DNA of 64,000 bases from Lichenicoccus sp965277665 (GTDB lineage Bacteria > Pseudomonadota > Alphaproteobacteria > Acetobacterales > Acetobacteraceae). The notes under the pieces were generated by a model, which worked only from the letters and a program-made list of their open reading frames with translations, did no database searches and was not told the DNA's origin. Positions 24,091 to 33,800 of this stretch are shown piece by piece. The translations under genes and the position numbers were made by a program. The stretch covers positions 124,001 through 188,000 of the forward strand of contig NZ_OZ255835.1 in NCBI RefSeq assembly GCF_965277665.1, read 5' to 3'. Each line of letters begins with the position of its first letter. Positions within the stretch are counted from its first letter, which is position 1.

Positions 24091-25760
24091 GCCGTCTTGC
24101 CGTGCGGCCGCCGCGCACGGATCTGATGACCGCGCGCGACGGCATCACCCTGGTCGCCGACATCTGGGAGCCGGAGGACGGCGGTCCTTACCCGGTGCTG
24201 CTGATGCGCCAGGCGTACGGCCGCCGCATCGGCACCTCGTTGTGCTACGCGCCGCCGGCCTGGTACGCGTCGCACGGCTTCATCGTCGTGCTGCAGGATG
24301 CGCGCGGTCGCGGCGACAGCGGCGGCGCGTTCGAGCTGTTCCGGTTCGAGGCGCAGGATGGCGCCGACAGCGTGGCCTGGGCGGCAGCCTTGCCGAACGC
24401 CACTGGCCGGGTCGGCATGTTCGGCTTCTCGTTCCAGGGCACCAACCAGCTGCTGGCGCTCAGCGAGCCGTGCCCGGCGCTGCGCGCGGTGGCGCCGGCG
24501 ATGATCGGCTGGGACCTGCGCACCGACTGGGCGTACGAGAACGGCGCGTTCGCGCTGCGCGCCAACCTGGGCTGGGCCATGCAACTGATGGCGGAGACCG
24601 CGCGCCGGGCCGGCGATGATGCGGCGCAGGCCGAGCTGTTCGCTGCCAGCCGCGCCCTGCCGCTGCACGGCGAGCGGCCCGGACGGCCGGACATCATGCA
24701 GCGGCTCGGCCATTGGGGGCACTATGCTGGCTGGGCCGACCGCCCGGAGGACGATGCGGACTGGCGCGCGATCTCGCCGGCGGCGCATGTGGACGCCATC
24801 GTCGCCAACCGCCCGGCGGTGTTCCTGATCGGCGGCTGGTACGACAGCCATCTGCCCGGCACGCTGGCCGCCTGGCGCGCGCTGCACGAGCGGCTGCCGC
24901 TGCGCCTTGTGGTCGGGCCGTGGGCGCATTTCCCGTGGGACCGCCGGATCGGCGACCGCGATTTCGGGCCTGCCTCGATCACCGACATCGACCAGCAGCA
25001 GGTCGCCTGGTTCGATCGCTGGCTCAAGGGCGACGATCTCCCGGATCCGGAAACTGTCGTCCGGCTGTTCGACATGGGCGCGCTGTGCTGGCGCGAAATG
25101 CCGGCACTCCCGGACCCGTCGAGGGCACTGTGGCCGACAGCCAGCGGGCGCGCCGCGATCGACATGCGCGACGGCCGGCTCGAGGCGGAGCCGGGGGCGC
25201 CGTCGGAGGAATACCTGGTGCACGATCCGTGGCGGCCGCCGGCGCCGTGCGGCGGCCGCTTCGGCCAGCCGCCCGGTCCGATCGACCGCCACGCCACCGA
25301 CGCGCGTGCCGACGTGCTGACCTTCACCACCGAGGCGTTCACGCAGCAGCACCTGCTGTGCGGCGCGCTCGCGCTGGAGCTCGACGTCGCGGCCGACGGC
25401 GCCTTCGACCTGCATGCCACCGTGTCGGTGGTCGCCACCGGCGGCGCCAGCTGGGCGCTGGCGGAGGGCTATGGCAGCTTCGACCGCCCCGATGCGAACC
25501 GGGAGCCGTGTTGTCTGCCGCTCCGCGCCACCTGCATCACGCTTGCGGCCGGCGAACGGCTGCGGCTGTCGGTCGCCGCCGCCTGCTTCCCGGCCTTTGC
25601 GGTCAATCCAGGGTCCGGCGAGCGGCCGTGGGATGCCTCCCTCGCATCGCTCCGTGTGGTGACGCTGACCCTCCGGACCGGCGCCAGTTCCGTGCTCCGG
25701 CTGCCGCTCGGCCCGGCATTTGCATCGACCACGTCGAGTTCCAGCGAGGTTTCGCCATGA
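24087..25760 (+). CDS. CocE/NonD-type serine hydrolase (S15 family)
   Basis: A 557-aa alpha/beta hydrolase of the X-Pro dipeptidyl-peptidase/cocaine esterase family. It has the oxyanion-region DARGRGDSGG, a nucleophile elbow GFSFQG (Ser in place of the more common GxSYxG context), the late His in GPWAHF, and the C-terminal jelly-roll domain typical of CocE (from about residue 330). No signal peptide is seen, so it is cytoplasmic. Ester or amide hydrolysis of the imported compound is the likely role. It starts and ends with ATGA overlaps. Confidence 0.85.
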   Translation: MSRLAVRPPRTDLMTARDGITLVADIWEPEDGGPYPVLLMRQAYGRRIGTSLCYAPPAWYASHGFIVVLQDARGRGDSGGAFELFRFEAQDGADSVAWAAALPNATGRVGMFGFSFQGTNQLLALSEPCPALRAVAPAMIGWDLRTDWAYENGAFALRANLGWAMQLMAETARRAGDDAAQAELFAASRALPLHGERPGRPDIMQRLGHWGHYAGWADRPEDDADWRAISPAAHVDAIVANRPAVFLIGGWYDSHLPGTLAAWRALHERLPLRLVVGPWAHFPWDRRIGDRDFGPASITDIDQQQVAWFDRWLKGDDLPDPETVVRLFDMGALCWREMPALPDPSRALWPTASGRAAIDMRDGRLEAEPGAPSEEYLVHDPWRPPAPCGGRFGQPPGPIDRHATDARADVLTFTTEAFTQQHLLCGALALELDVAADGAFDLHATVSVVATGGASWALAEGYGSFDRPDANREPCCLPLRATCITLAAGERLRLSVAAACFPAFAVNPGSGERPWDASLASLRVVTLTLRTGASSVLRLPLGPAFASTTSSSSEVSP

Positions 25761-26197
25761 TGCCCGTCTTCAGCGAGCACCCCGTCACCAGGCGTCCCGT
25801 CTCGGAGGTCGAGGCGTTCCGCATCGCGCCTGGCGACAGCAACTATTTCGCGCTGCTGCTGGACAAGACGGCCGGGGGGACGAATGCGGTCTGCGTCGTC
25901 GAGATCTTCACCGTGGGCGGCCGTACGCCGCCCAACACCCATGCCGCTGCCGACGAGTTCTTCTATGTGCTGAGCGGCACCGGCATCGCCCGCTGCGACG
26001 GCAGCGAGGTGCCCTTGCGCAAGGGCGACGCGCTGCTGGTCAAGCCGGGTGCCGAGCACGTGGTGGAGAATACCGGCGACGCGAAGCTCTACACGCTGAC
26101 GGTGATGACGCCGAACGAGGGCTTTGCCGAACTGATCCGCGGCGGCGAGCGCGTGCATCTCGATGCCGAGGATCTCGCGGTGCTGTGCGAGGAATGA
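25757..26197 (+). CDS. Small cupin-domain protein
   Basis: A 146-aa single-domain cupin. The first motif region is GGRTPPNTHAAADEFFYVLSG (a His and a Glu as likely metal ligands), and the second is LVKPGAEHVVENTG with another His. Proteins of this size serve as small isomerases, dioxygenases or ligand sensors. Its position between a serine hydrolase and an isochorismatase-like amidase, with a 4-bp overlap upstream, suggests a role on an intermediate of the same pathway, but no reaction can be assigned. Confidence 0.82.
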   Translation: MMPVFSEHPVTRRPVSEVEAFRIAPGDSNYFALLLDKTAGGTNAVCVVEIFTVGGRTPPNTHAAADEFFYVLSGTGIARCDGSEVPLRKGDALLVKPGAEHVVENTGDAKLYTLTVMTPNEGFAELIRGGERVHLDAEDLAVLCEE

Positions 26198-26210
26198 AGC
26201 AACGTCACTC

Positions 26211-26978
26211 ATGAAGCGCCTGGGCAGCGTCGGGCATAATGCCTGGCACGTCTCTCCGGATCAGGTCGACATGGCGCGCCGGCGACGCGCGCCGGTGCCG
26301 CGCCTGGTCGCTGCCCTGCCGCGTCCGGTGCGGATCGATCTTGCTGCCTGCGCGATGATCGTGATCGACATGCAGAACGATTTCTGCCACCCGGGCGGCT
26401 GGCTCGCCGGCATCGGAGTCGACGTGACGCTGACGCGGGCACCGGTCAAGCCGCTGCGCCGCCTGCTGCCGGCGCTGCGGGCACAGTCGGTGCCGGTGCT
26501 GTGGGTGAACTGGGGCAACCGGCCCGACCGGCTGAACCTGAGTCCGTCGCTGCACAACGTGTACGATCCGTGTGGCGACGGGGCAGGGCTGGGCGCACCG
26601 CTCGCGGAGGACGGATCGGGCGTGCTGGAAGCGGGCAGCTGGGGTGCTGCCATCATCGACGAGTTGCAGCCCGCGCCTGAGGACGTGCATGTCGCCAAGT
26701 ATCGCATGTCGGGCTTCTGGGACACGCCGCTCGACAGCATCCTGCGCAACCTGCGCATCGACACGCTGCTGTTCGCCGGCGTCAATGTCGACCAGTGCGT
26801 GATGGCGACGCTGCAGGATGCCGGCTGCCTCGGCTATGATTGCCTGCTGGTCGATGACTGCGCCGCCACCACTTCGCCCGCCTTCTGCCTGGAGGCGACG
26901 CGCTACAATGTCCGGCAGTGCTACGGCTTCACCACCGACGCGGACGCGCTGATCAAGGCGGCAGACGCGTCCGAATGA
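26211..26978 (+). CDS. Isochorismatase-family cysteine hydrolase
   Basis: A 255-aa hydrolase with the family triad: Asp in VIDMQNDFCHPGG, Lys in VAKYRMSGFW and Cys in NVDQCVMATLQDA. Family members include N-carbamoylsarcosine amidase, ureidoacrylate amidase (RutB) and nicotinamidase. Amide or carbamoyl hydrolysis at the end of a pyrimidine, hydantoin or creatinine pathway fits the neighbours. The ATG at 26211 lies 13 bp after the cupin stop; no strong ribosome-binding site is seen. It overlaps the DUF2165 gene by 4 bp. Confidence 0.88.
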   Translation: MKRLGSVGHNAWHVSPDQVDMARRRRAPVPRLVAALPRPVRIDLAACAMIVIDMQNDFCHPGGWLAGIGVDVTLTRAPVKPLRRLLPALRAQSVPVLWVNWGNRPDRLNLSPSLHNVYDPCGDGAGLGAPLAEDGSGVLEAGSWGAAIIDELQPAPEDVHVAKYRMSGFWDTPLDSILRNLRIDTLLFAGVNVDQCVMATLQDAGCLGYDCLLVDDCAATTSPAFCLEATRYNVRQCYGFTTDADALIKAADASE

Positions 26979-27469
26979 CGCCGAACCGTTCCGCCCGCAC
27001 CGCCAAGATCGGCATGGTGTTCAGCCTCGCCGCCTTTGCGCTTCTGGTCGCGTTCAACAACGTCACCGACACCCGATCGAACTTCCTGTTCGTGCAGCAT
27101 GTGCTCGACATGGACACAACGTTCCCCGGCAGTGCTTTGCGGTGGCGCGCGCTCCGGCTGCCCCTCGAATGGCACGCGGCCTACCTCGCGATCATTCTTG
27201 GCGAATTTGCCACCGGCCTGTTGTTCGCCGTCGCCGGCGTCCGGATGCTGCGTTCCCGCGCGGCCACATCCGAAATGTTCGCAGGTGCCAGCCGGCTCGT
27301 GCATTATGCGACGCTGGCCGGCTTCCTGGTCTGGTTCACCGGCTTCAGCGTGGTCGGCGGCGAATGGTTCGCGATGTGGCAGTCGCAAAGCTGGAACGGC
27401 CAGGAGCCCGCCTTCCGCTTCTTCATCACGATGCTGGCGGTCGGGCTCTATGTTCAGCAGCCAGAATGA
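26975..27469 (+). CDS. DUF2165 integral membrane protein
   Basis: A 164-aa protein with four hydrophobic helices. The DUF2165 signature FNNVTDTRSNFLFVQHVLDM is followed by MDTTF and a WRA motif after the first helix. Function is unknown for the family. It is the last gene of the operon, starting by ATGA overlap with the amidase gene, and its final 16 bp overlap the convergent cytosine-deaminase-like gene. Confidence 0.85.
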   Translation: MTPNRSARTAKIGMVFSLAAFALLVAFNNVTDTRSNFLFVQHVLDMDTTFPGSALRWRALRLPLEWHAAYLAIILGEFATGLLFAVAGVRMLRSRAATSEMFAGASRLVHYATLAGFLVWFTGFSVVGGEWFAMWQSQSWNGQEPAFRFFITMLAVGLYVQQPE

Positions 27470-28755
27470 AACAGCCCGTCCAGCTCGCGATAGCGTGGCG
27501 GCGTTGTGGCGGTGGGGCGCCCGCTTCGGATCACCAGACGGTCCGCCTGCGGACGCGAGAGCAGCTCGTTGAGGCTGCGTGCGTCGAACACCACGAGATC
27601 TGCCGGGCCGCCGATGGCCAACGGTGCCGGGCGCCCCATCCATTCGGCCGGCCGCGTCGTGATCGCGCGCGGCCAGTCCAGGAACGGGTGATCCAGATGG
27701 CCGATGCGGACCGACTGGCTGAACACCTCCAGCATGTCGAGATCGCCGTAGGCGAAGAACGGGTCGCGCGTGTTGTCGCTCGCCAGCATGACCGGCACGC
27801 CGGCGGCGGCGAGTTCGTGCAGCAGCGTGATGCCGCGCCAGCGCGGCGTGGCACCCGGCTGGCGGTCCTGCAAATAGAGGTTGCACAGCGGCAGGCTGAC
27901 GATGCCGAGCCCGGCCTCGGCGACCAGCGCGATGGTCTCTCGCCGGCGCGGCTCCGGCTGCACCGCAAGGCTGCAGCAATGCCCGCACAGCACGCGACCG
28001 CGATACCGGTGCCGGAGGGCCGCGCGCGCCACCTGCTCGAGCCCGGTGCCGGTCTCGACGCCGTTCTCGTCGACATGCAGGTCGAGATCGAGGCCGTGCT
28101 CGCTCGCCAAGCCGAACAGCCGGTCGAGCGCGTCCGCGAGACCGGGCTCGTGCACCACCAGGCCGCCGAGCATGCCGCCCTCGGTCGCCGCCACCTGGCG
28201 CGCGATTGCCCGTCCGACGTCGCCGGCAAGCTGCCCCAGCAGACAGAGCGAGGCCGCCTGCAGATCGATGCGTCCGCGCCAGCGCGCCTGCAGTTCGCGG
28301 AACAGCGCCCAGACGATGTCGAGATGCGGCGCGAAGCTGTCGAGATGGGTGCGGATCGCCGAGGTGCCGTGCGCGTACGCCGAGCGCAGCGCGAACTCCA
28401 TGCGCACCGCGATATCGTCGCGCGTCCAGTGCGCCTCCCGGTCGGTCGCGGTCGCCGTCAGCGCCTGCGCGAACGTGCCGTCCGGATTCGGCGCGCGCTG
28501 CCAGATCTGGCCCTTATCGAGATGGGTGTGGATGTCCTGGAAGGTCGGCCAGACCAGGGCGCCGTCCAGTTCGACGGCTGGCACGCCGGGTCTCTCGAGG
28601 CCTGCGCCAAGAGCCGCCAGCCGACCGCCTTGCACCAGCAGATCGACCCGCACCAGGTCCTCGGTTCCCCTCGCCTGAACAAGGCAGGCCGGCACCCGCG
28701 CGTCACGCAGGATGTAGGTGTCGCTGTCCGGGAGGTCGAGGAACGGCGTGATCAT
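27454..28755 (-). CDS. Cytosine/creatinine deaminase-like amidohydrolase
   Basis: A 433-aa CodA-type metal-dependent deaminase. Motifs in order are FQDIHTHLDKGQIW (HxH ligands), RTHLDS, LDLHVDENG (His and Glu), CGHCCSLAVQP (His) and LASDNTRDPFFAYGDLD (catalytic Asp). This is the cytosine deaminase pattern, including the DN-R-DPF segment. The ATG at 28755 is chosen because upstream residues would run into the divergent promoter. Cytosine is the default substrate; creatinine or another aminopyrimidine/imidazole is possible given the creatininase and carbamoyl-amidase-like genes in the adjoining convergent operon. Confidence 0.86.
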   Translation of the reverse strand: MITPFLDLPDSDTYILRDARVPACLVQARGTEDLVRVDLLVQGGRLAALGAGLERPGVPAVELDGALVWPTFQDIHTHLDKGQIWQRAPNPDGTFAQALTATATDREAHWTRDDIAVRMEFALRSAYAHGTSAIRTHLDSFAPHLDIVWALFRELQARWRGRIDLQAASLCLLGQLAGDVGRAIARQVAATEGGMLGGLVVHEPGLADALDRLFGLASEHGLDLDLHVDENGVETGTGLEQVARAALRHRYRGRVLCGHCCSLAVQPEPRRRETIALVAEAGLGIVSLPLCNLYLQDRQPGATPRWRGITLLHELAAAGVPVMLASDNTRDPFFAYGDLDMLEVFSQSVRIGHLDHPFLDWPRAITTRPAEWMGRPAPLAIGGPADLVVFDARSLNELLSRPQADRLVIRSGRPTATTPPRYRELDGLFHSGC

Positions 28756-28817
28756 CCGTGCGAGCAGACCAAGCCGAAACCGGCGATGCAAGCGGGCGTC
28801 GCCAAAGCCGGGGCCGC

Positions 28818-29612
28818 ATGAACCACTCGGAGCCGCCGCCGGTGGTGGCACTGCGCGCGGCCGGGATGGTGTTCGGCAACGGGGTGCGCGCGCTGGCGCC
28901 GACCGACCTTGCGATTGGCGCCGGCGAGTTCGTCAGCCTGATCGGGCCGTCCGGTTGCGGCAAGAGCACGCTGCTCAAGCTGGTGGCGCAGCTGCACGAG
29001 CCGACCGACGGGCGCATCGCGTGGTGGGGCCGCGATGTGCGCCGCGTCGGCGAGGCCGGGCGGCGGCTCGCCTTCGTGTTCCAGGACCCGACGCTGATGC
29101 CGTGGGCGGACGTCGCCACCAACGTGCGGCTGCCGCTCGATCTCGCGCGCGTCCCGCGCGGGGAGGCATCCGAGCGCGTCGTGGCGGCGCTGCGCCAGGT
29201 CGGACTGGCGGACCGCCACGCCGAACGGCCGCACCGCCTGTCGGGCGGCATGCGCATGCGTGTCTCGATCGCGCGCGCGCTGGTCACCGACCCGGACCTG
29301 CTGCTGATGGACGAGCCGTTCGGCGCGCTGGACGAGTTCACCCGCAACCGGCTGGACGAGGACCTGCTGGCGCTGGCGGCGGATCGGCAGCTCACCACCC
29401 TGTTCGTCACCCATTCGATCGGCGAGGCCGCGTTCCTGTCCTCGCGCGTGCTGGTGATGGCGGCCGCTCCGGGCCGGATCGTCGCCGAGTACCGGATCGA
29501 GCAGCCGCCGCACGACGCCGCTACCAGGCTCGATGAGCGCTACGCCGAGCATTGCCGGTGCCTGTCGCGCTTGTTGCACGAAGCCTCCGGCGGGGTGGGA
29601 GGCCGGGCATGA
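28818..29612 (+). CDS. ABC transporter ATPase (nitrate/sulfonate/taurine type)
   Basis: A 264-aa single-NBD ATPase of the SsuB/TauB class: Walker A GPSGCGKST, Q-loop VFQDPTLMPW, signature LSGGMRMR, Walker B LLLMDEPFGALD and H-loop THSIGEA. The ATG at 28818 lies 62 bp from the divergent deaminase start. It overlaps the permease gene by ATGA. It most likely pairs with the binding protein at 20859, which lacks adjacent transporter subunits. Confidence 0.9.
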   Translation: MNHSEPPPVVALRAAGMVFGNGVRALAPTDLAIGAGEFVSLIGPSGCGKSTLLKLVAQLHEPTDGRIAWWGRDVRRVGEAGRRLAFVFQDPTLMPWADVATNVRLPLDLARVPRGEASERVVAALRQVGLADRHAERPHRLSGGMRMRVSIARALVTDPDLLLMDEPFGALDEFTRNRLDEDLLALAADRQLTTLFVTHSIGEAAFLSSRVLVMAAAPGRIVAEYRIEQPPHDAATRLDERYAEHCRCLSRLLHEASGGVGGRA

Positions 29613-30391
29613 CGCCGCTGCTGCACCGGCCGGCGGTGTCGCGCGTGCTGGCGCCGGCCCTGGTCGGCCTGCTGTTGCTCGGCCTGTGGCAGGCCTGCTG
29701 CACTGCCTGGCAGGTGCCGTCCTATATCTTCCCGGCCCCCACCGCCATCGCCGGCAGCCTGCGCGCGAACCTGCCGGCCCTGCTGCACGCCCTGCTTGCC
29801 ACCATGGAGGTGACGCTGGTCGCCCTGGCGATGGCGGTCCTGGCCGGCACGCTGATCGCCTTTTTGTTCGTGCAGAGCCGGGCGATCGAGCTCAGCCTGA
29901 TGCCGTATGCGATCATGCTGCAGGTCACTCCGATCGTCGCGGTGGCGCCACTGATCATCATCCTGGTGAAGAACATCTTCTGGTCGCTGGTGCTGTGCGC
30001 CACGGTGATTGCCCTGTTCCCGGTCATCTCCAACACCACGCTCGGATTGCGCAGTGTCGATCCGGGATTGCTCGCCTTCTTCCGCATGAACCAGGCGAGC
30101 CGGCTGCAGACGCTGTGGCGCCTGCGGGTGCCGAGCGCGCTGCCGTTCTTCCTCGCGGGTTTGCGGGTGTCCGCTGGCCTTTCGCTGGTGGGAGCCGTGG
30201 TGGCGGAGTTCGTGGCCGGCACCGGCGGCCGCAGCGCAGGCCTCGCCTACGAGATCCTGCAGGCCTCGTTCCAGCTCGACATCCCGCGCATGTTCGCCGC
30301 CCTGTTCCTGATCACGCTGGCCGGCATCGCCCTGACGCTGGCCACCGCGGCGATCAGCCGCTGGCTGCTGCGCGATCGCCAGCCGGACTGA
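29609..30391 (+). CDS. ABC transporter permease (nitrate/sulfonate/taurine type)
   Basis: A 260-aa inner-membrane protein with about six helices. The binding-protein-dependent transport signature region is present (RVPSALPFFLAGLRVSAGLS with the EAA-like Arg/Leu pattern), followed by VGAVVAEFVAGTGG. It is the partner of the ATPase at 28818 and ends the operon; a hairpin array begins 14 bp after its stop. With the binding protein at 20859 it would complete an importer for the heterocycle pathway. Confidence 0.9.
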   Translation: MTPLLHRPAVSRVLAPALVGLLLLGLWQACCTAWQVPSYIFPAPTAIAGSLRANLPALLHALLATMEVTLVALAMAVLAGTLIAFLFVQSRAIELSLMPYAIMLQVTPIVAVAPLIIILVKNIFWSLVLCATVIALFPVISNTTLGLRSVDPGLLAFFRMNQASRLQTLWRLRVPSALPFFLAGLRVSAGLSLVGAVVAEFVAGTGGRSAGLAYEILQASFQLDIPRMFAALFLITLAGIALTLATAAISRWLLRDRQPD

Positions 30392-30404
30392 CAGGACGTG
30401 ACGG

Positions 30405-30511
30405 CCAGGGGCTTTGCCCCTGGAACCCCAGCAAAGGCTCGCCTTTGCAAACCTCTATTTTAAATGCGGGTCTGGGGTCTCAGGCCCCAGCGGGTCCAGG
30501 GCAGAGCCCTG
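30405..30511. repeat. Array of four GC-rich hairpins (REP/BIME-like), possible terminator
   Basis: Four successive inverted repeats are visible: CCAGGGGC-TTT-GCCCCTGG (30405-30423), GCAAAGGC-TC-GCCTTTGC (30431-30448), CTGGGG-N7-CCCCAG (30472-30490) and CAGGGC-AGA-GCCCTG (30497-30511). They separate the convergent ABC permease and formate dehydrogenase-side genes and could terminate both. Similar hairpin strings are familiar from Acetobacteraceae genomes (from memory). The last two lie inside the C-terminal codons of the 116-aa gene. Confidence 0.7.
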
Positions 30512-30805
30512 ACCTTGCTCTGCCTGGATATCGGCCAACCAGCCGCGCGCCTGCCTGATTGCGTCCCAGGGCGGCGTGCCGAGCGGAAATTGGCCGGCCA
30601 TGATCATGCTCAGGATGGCATTCAACCCGTCCAGGCGCTGACGTCTCTGCGCGATGTCGCGGGCGGCCACCTCGTCGCGCAAGGCACTCACCTGCACCAG
30701 AGCGTCGGAAAAGGCAGCGCCGTCGCGTTCCGGGGCCGCCGCGATCGCCTGGTCCAGCGACGCCAGCGCCCGGCCGATGCGCTCTTCCGGCCGCTCATCC
30801 GGCAA
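30455..30805 (-). CDS. Hypothetical protein downstream of formate dehydrogenase alpha
   Basis: A 116-aa, mostly helical acidic protein (RIGRALASLDQAIAAAPERD, later ARDIAQRRQRLDGLNAILSM). No family was recognised. It starts 11 bp inside the formate dehydrogenase catalytic gene, so it is co-transcribed and may be an accessory or assembly factor. Its last 20 or so residues (ending DPLGPETPDPHLK) are encoded by the hairpin array and are probably not functional, suggesting that the repeat replaced the original 3' end. Confidence 0.6.
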   Translation of the reverse strand: MPDERPEERIGRALASLDQAIAAAPERDGAAFSDALVQVSALRDEVAARDIAQRRQRLDGLNAILSMIMAGQFPLGTPPWDAIRQARGWLADIQAEQGQGSALDPLGPETPDPHLK

Positions 30806-33800
30806 GGCGCTGGCCTCCCGGACGCGCCAGTCGTCCCGGCCTCAGGTTGCAGGTGATCGCCTTGGTGGTGTGGATGCTGACATTCGGATCGCCGCTGATG
30901 GCGAACAGCACGTTGGCGATGTCGCCGGTGGCGTAGCCCTCGTGCCCGAATATCCAGGGCATGCCGATCTGGTGCACCGTGCGACCGCCCAGCTTGAACG
31001 CCCGCATGCGTTCGGTGACCAGGGCGCGCACCTCGATCTCGCCGCGCAGTGTCGAGAGCACCGTCCAGTCGAGGCTTTTCAGCCCGTGCTCGGCCGCAAG
31101 CTCGGTCGAGATCTCGACGAAGCCCTCGGGCTGCAGTTCCGCGGTATGCGGCATCACCCGGCTCGGAATGCCGCCGCAATGCATCTCGGTCAGCCGGTAG
31201 GTGGTGAAGATGTAGGGGAACCGCGGGTCCTCGGGCGGATGCATCTCGTTGCCCGGCCGCGTCCACAGCTTGGCCACCGGATTGTAGGACCGCGAGCTGT
31301 ACATCAGGTTCCTCACCGGGCTTTCGACCGGCTCGTAATGCGCCGGAAGCGGGCCGTCCTTCAGGCCCGTCGGCACGAACAGCATCGCGCGGCCGTCGGC
31401 TTGCATGATGAACGGGTCGGCACCACTATGCGCGTCCATGCCGTGCGGGCGGGTGCTCCAGTCCGGGCGATAGCCTGGTGGCTTCTCCTCCTGGAAATCC
31501 GGCACGTCGTTGCCGGTCCAGAGCTGCTTGCCTGCGTCCCACCAGATCGACTTCTTGCGCTCCGACCAGGGCCTGCCTTCGGGATCCGCCGAGGCCCGGT
31601 TGTAGAGCGTGCGCCGGTTCGCGGGCCAGGAGAACGCCCAGCCGGCATGGCTGTTCGGGCCGCCGGGCAGGTCCGGCCGGCGCGATCGCGCGACGTTGTG
31701 CCCCTCGCGCGGGAAGACGCCGCAATACATCCAGCCGCCGCATGCGGTGCTGCCGTCGTCCTTGAGGTCCTTGAACGTCGCGACCTGTTTGCGATCGCTC
31801 ACGGTATAGCCGTTGATCTCGCGCAGCACGTCTTCCGGATCGGGCTCCTGTCGCTCGCCACGCAGCGTGTAGGTCCAGGTCAGGGCCTGCAATCCGCGGT
31901 CGCGCGGCTCGGTGCTGTTGGCGTACAGTTCTTTCAATCGGCGCCCGAGATGAGTGATGAACCAGAGATCGGACCGGCTGTCGCCCGGTGCCTCGCATAC
32001 CATGTCGTGCCACTGTACCAGACGGCTGGTGTTGGTGACGGTGCCGTCCTTTTCGCCCGGCATCGCCGCCGGCAGGAAGAAGATTTCGGTGCCGATCTGC
32101 GCCGAGGTCAGTTCGCCACGCTGCACGAGGCGGCTGTTCTTCCAGAAATTGCCGGTTTCCGTCATCGCGAAGTCGCGAACGACCATCCATTTCAGCTTCG
32201 AGAAGCCGCGCACCACCATGTCGGAATTGACCGCGCCCACCACCGGGTTCTGGCCCAGGATGAACTGGCCGCGCACCAGGCCGTCCGCCATTGCCAGCGT
32301 CATCGGCTCGTAGGACACGTCGCCGGTCAGCTTCGGCAGATAGTGGTAGCCGTACTGGTTGTCGGCGGTGGCGCCGTCGCCGTACCACGCCTTGAGCAGG
32401 CTGACCACGTATTTGGGCATGTTGGCCCACCAGCCGGTGGTGGGCGTCTCGGTGTGCAGATAGTCCTCCAGCGAGCCGTGCTGGCTGAACACGTTCGGCT
32501 GCGGCAGGTAGGTGGGCAGCATGTTGTAGAGCGTCGGGATGTCGGTCGAGCCCTGGATGCTGACATGGCCGCGCAGCGCCATGATGCCGCCGCCGGGTCG
32601 GCCGACATTGCCCAGCAGGCCCTGGATGATCGTGGACGCCCGGATGATCTGCACGCCGACGGAATGATGCGTCCAGCCCACCGCGTAGCAGAACGCGCCG
32701 GTGCGATCGCGGCCGGAATTGCGCGCCAGCGCGTCGGCCACGCGCAGGAACGTCGCGGCCGGGCAGCCGGTGATCGCCTCGACCATTTCCGGGGTGTAGC
32801 GCGCGAAGTGCCGCTTCATGATCTGATAGACGCACAAGGGATGTTCGAGCGTCATGTCGACCGGCGGCCGGCTTTCGGTCATCGACTCGAAATCGCCGTC
32901 CCGGTCCTGCTCCTGCATCGTGGCACGATGTTCGGAGACCGAGGAGGGCACGATTTTGCCCTTGTACTGCCAGGTGTCGTGGCTGTACGACCCGGTCGCC
33001 TCGTCGAACCCCGAGAACACGCCGTCATTGTCGTCCGGCCCGAGATAGCCATCCTCGATGATGTGGGCGATGTTCGTGTAGTTCAGGGCATAGTCCCTGA
33101 ACCACAGATCGTTCTCGAGAATGTAGCGGATTATCCCGCCCAGGAACGCGATGTCGCTCCCGGCGCGGATCGGCGCGTGGATGTCGGCGAGCGCCGAGGT
33201 CCTGGTGAAACGCGGATCGACATGGATGACGGTGGCACCCCGACGCTGCGCTTCGACCACGAAGCGGAACGCGATCGGATGGTTCTCCGCCATGTTGGAG
33301 CCCATGATGACCACGCAGTCGGCACTTTCCAGGTCCCACAGGGACATGGTGGCGGCGCCCCGGCCGAAGGAGGTGCCCAGACTGGGCACCGATGAGGAGT
33401 GTCAGATTCGGGCTTGGTTCTCGATACTGGCGATGCCCAGGCCACCGGCGAACAACTTCTTGATGAGGTAGTTTTCCTCGTTGTCCATGGTGGCGCCGCC
33501 GAGCGATGCGATGCCGAGCGTGTGGTTGATCGCGCGGCCGTCCGGCAGCGTCTCGGCGAAGGTGTCGTCGCGTGTCTGCTTGGTGAGCTGGGCGATCCGC
33601 TCCATGCACCAGTCGAGCGGCTTTTGCTCCCACTTGTCCGAATGGGGCGCACGGTAGAGGGCGGTCGAGATACGCTCCGGCGACAGCAGCATGCCGAGCG
33701 TGCCGGCGCCCTTCGGGCAGAGCGTGCCCTGGTTCACCGGGCTGCGCGGATCGCCCTCGATATGGATCGGCTTGCCGTTCTTGGCGTAGATCAGCTGGCC

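Noticed and set aside
30654..33395. 913-codon plus-strand open frame
   Set aside because: It is antisense to formate dehydrogenase alpha, which has matching family motifs along its whole length.
33402..33404. TGA read as a real stop splitting formate dehydrogenase into two genes or a pseudogene
   Set aside because: The position matches the family selenocysteine, a SECIS hairpin follows, and tRNA-Sec, selA, selB and selD are adjacent.
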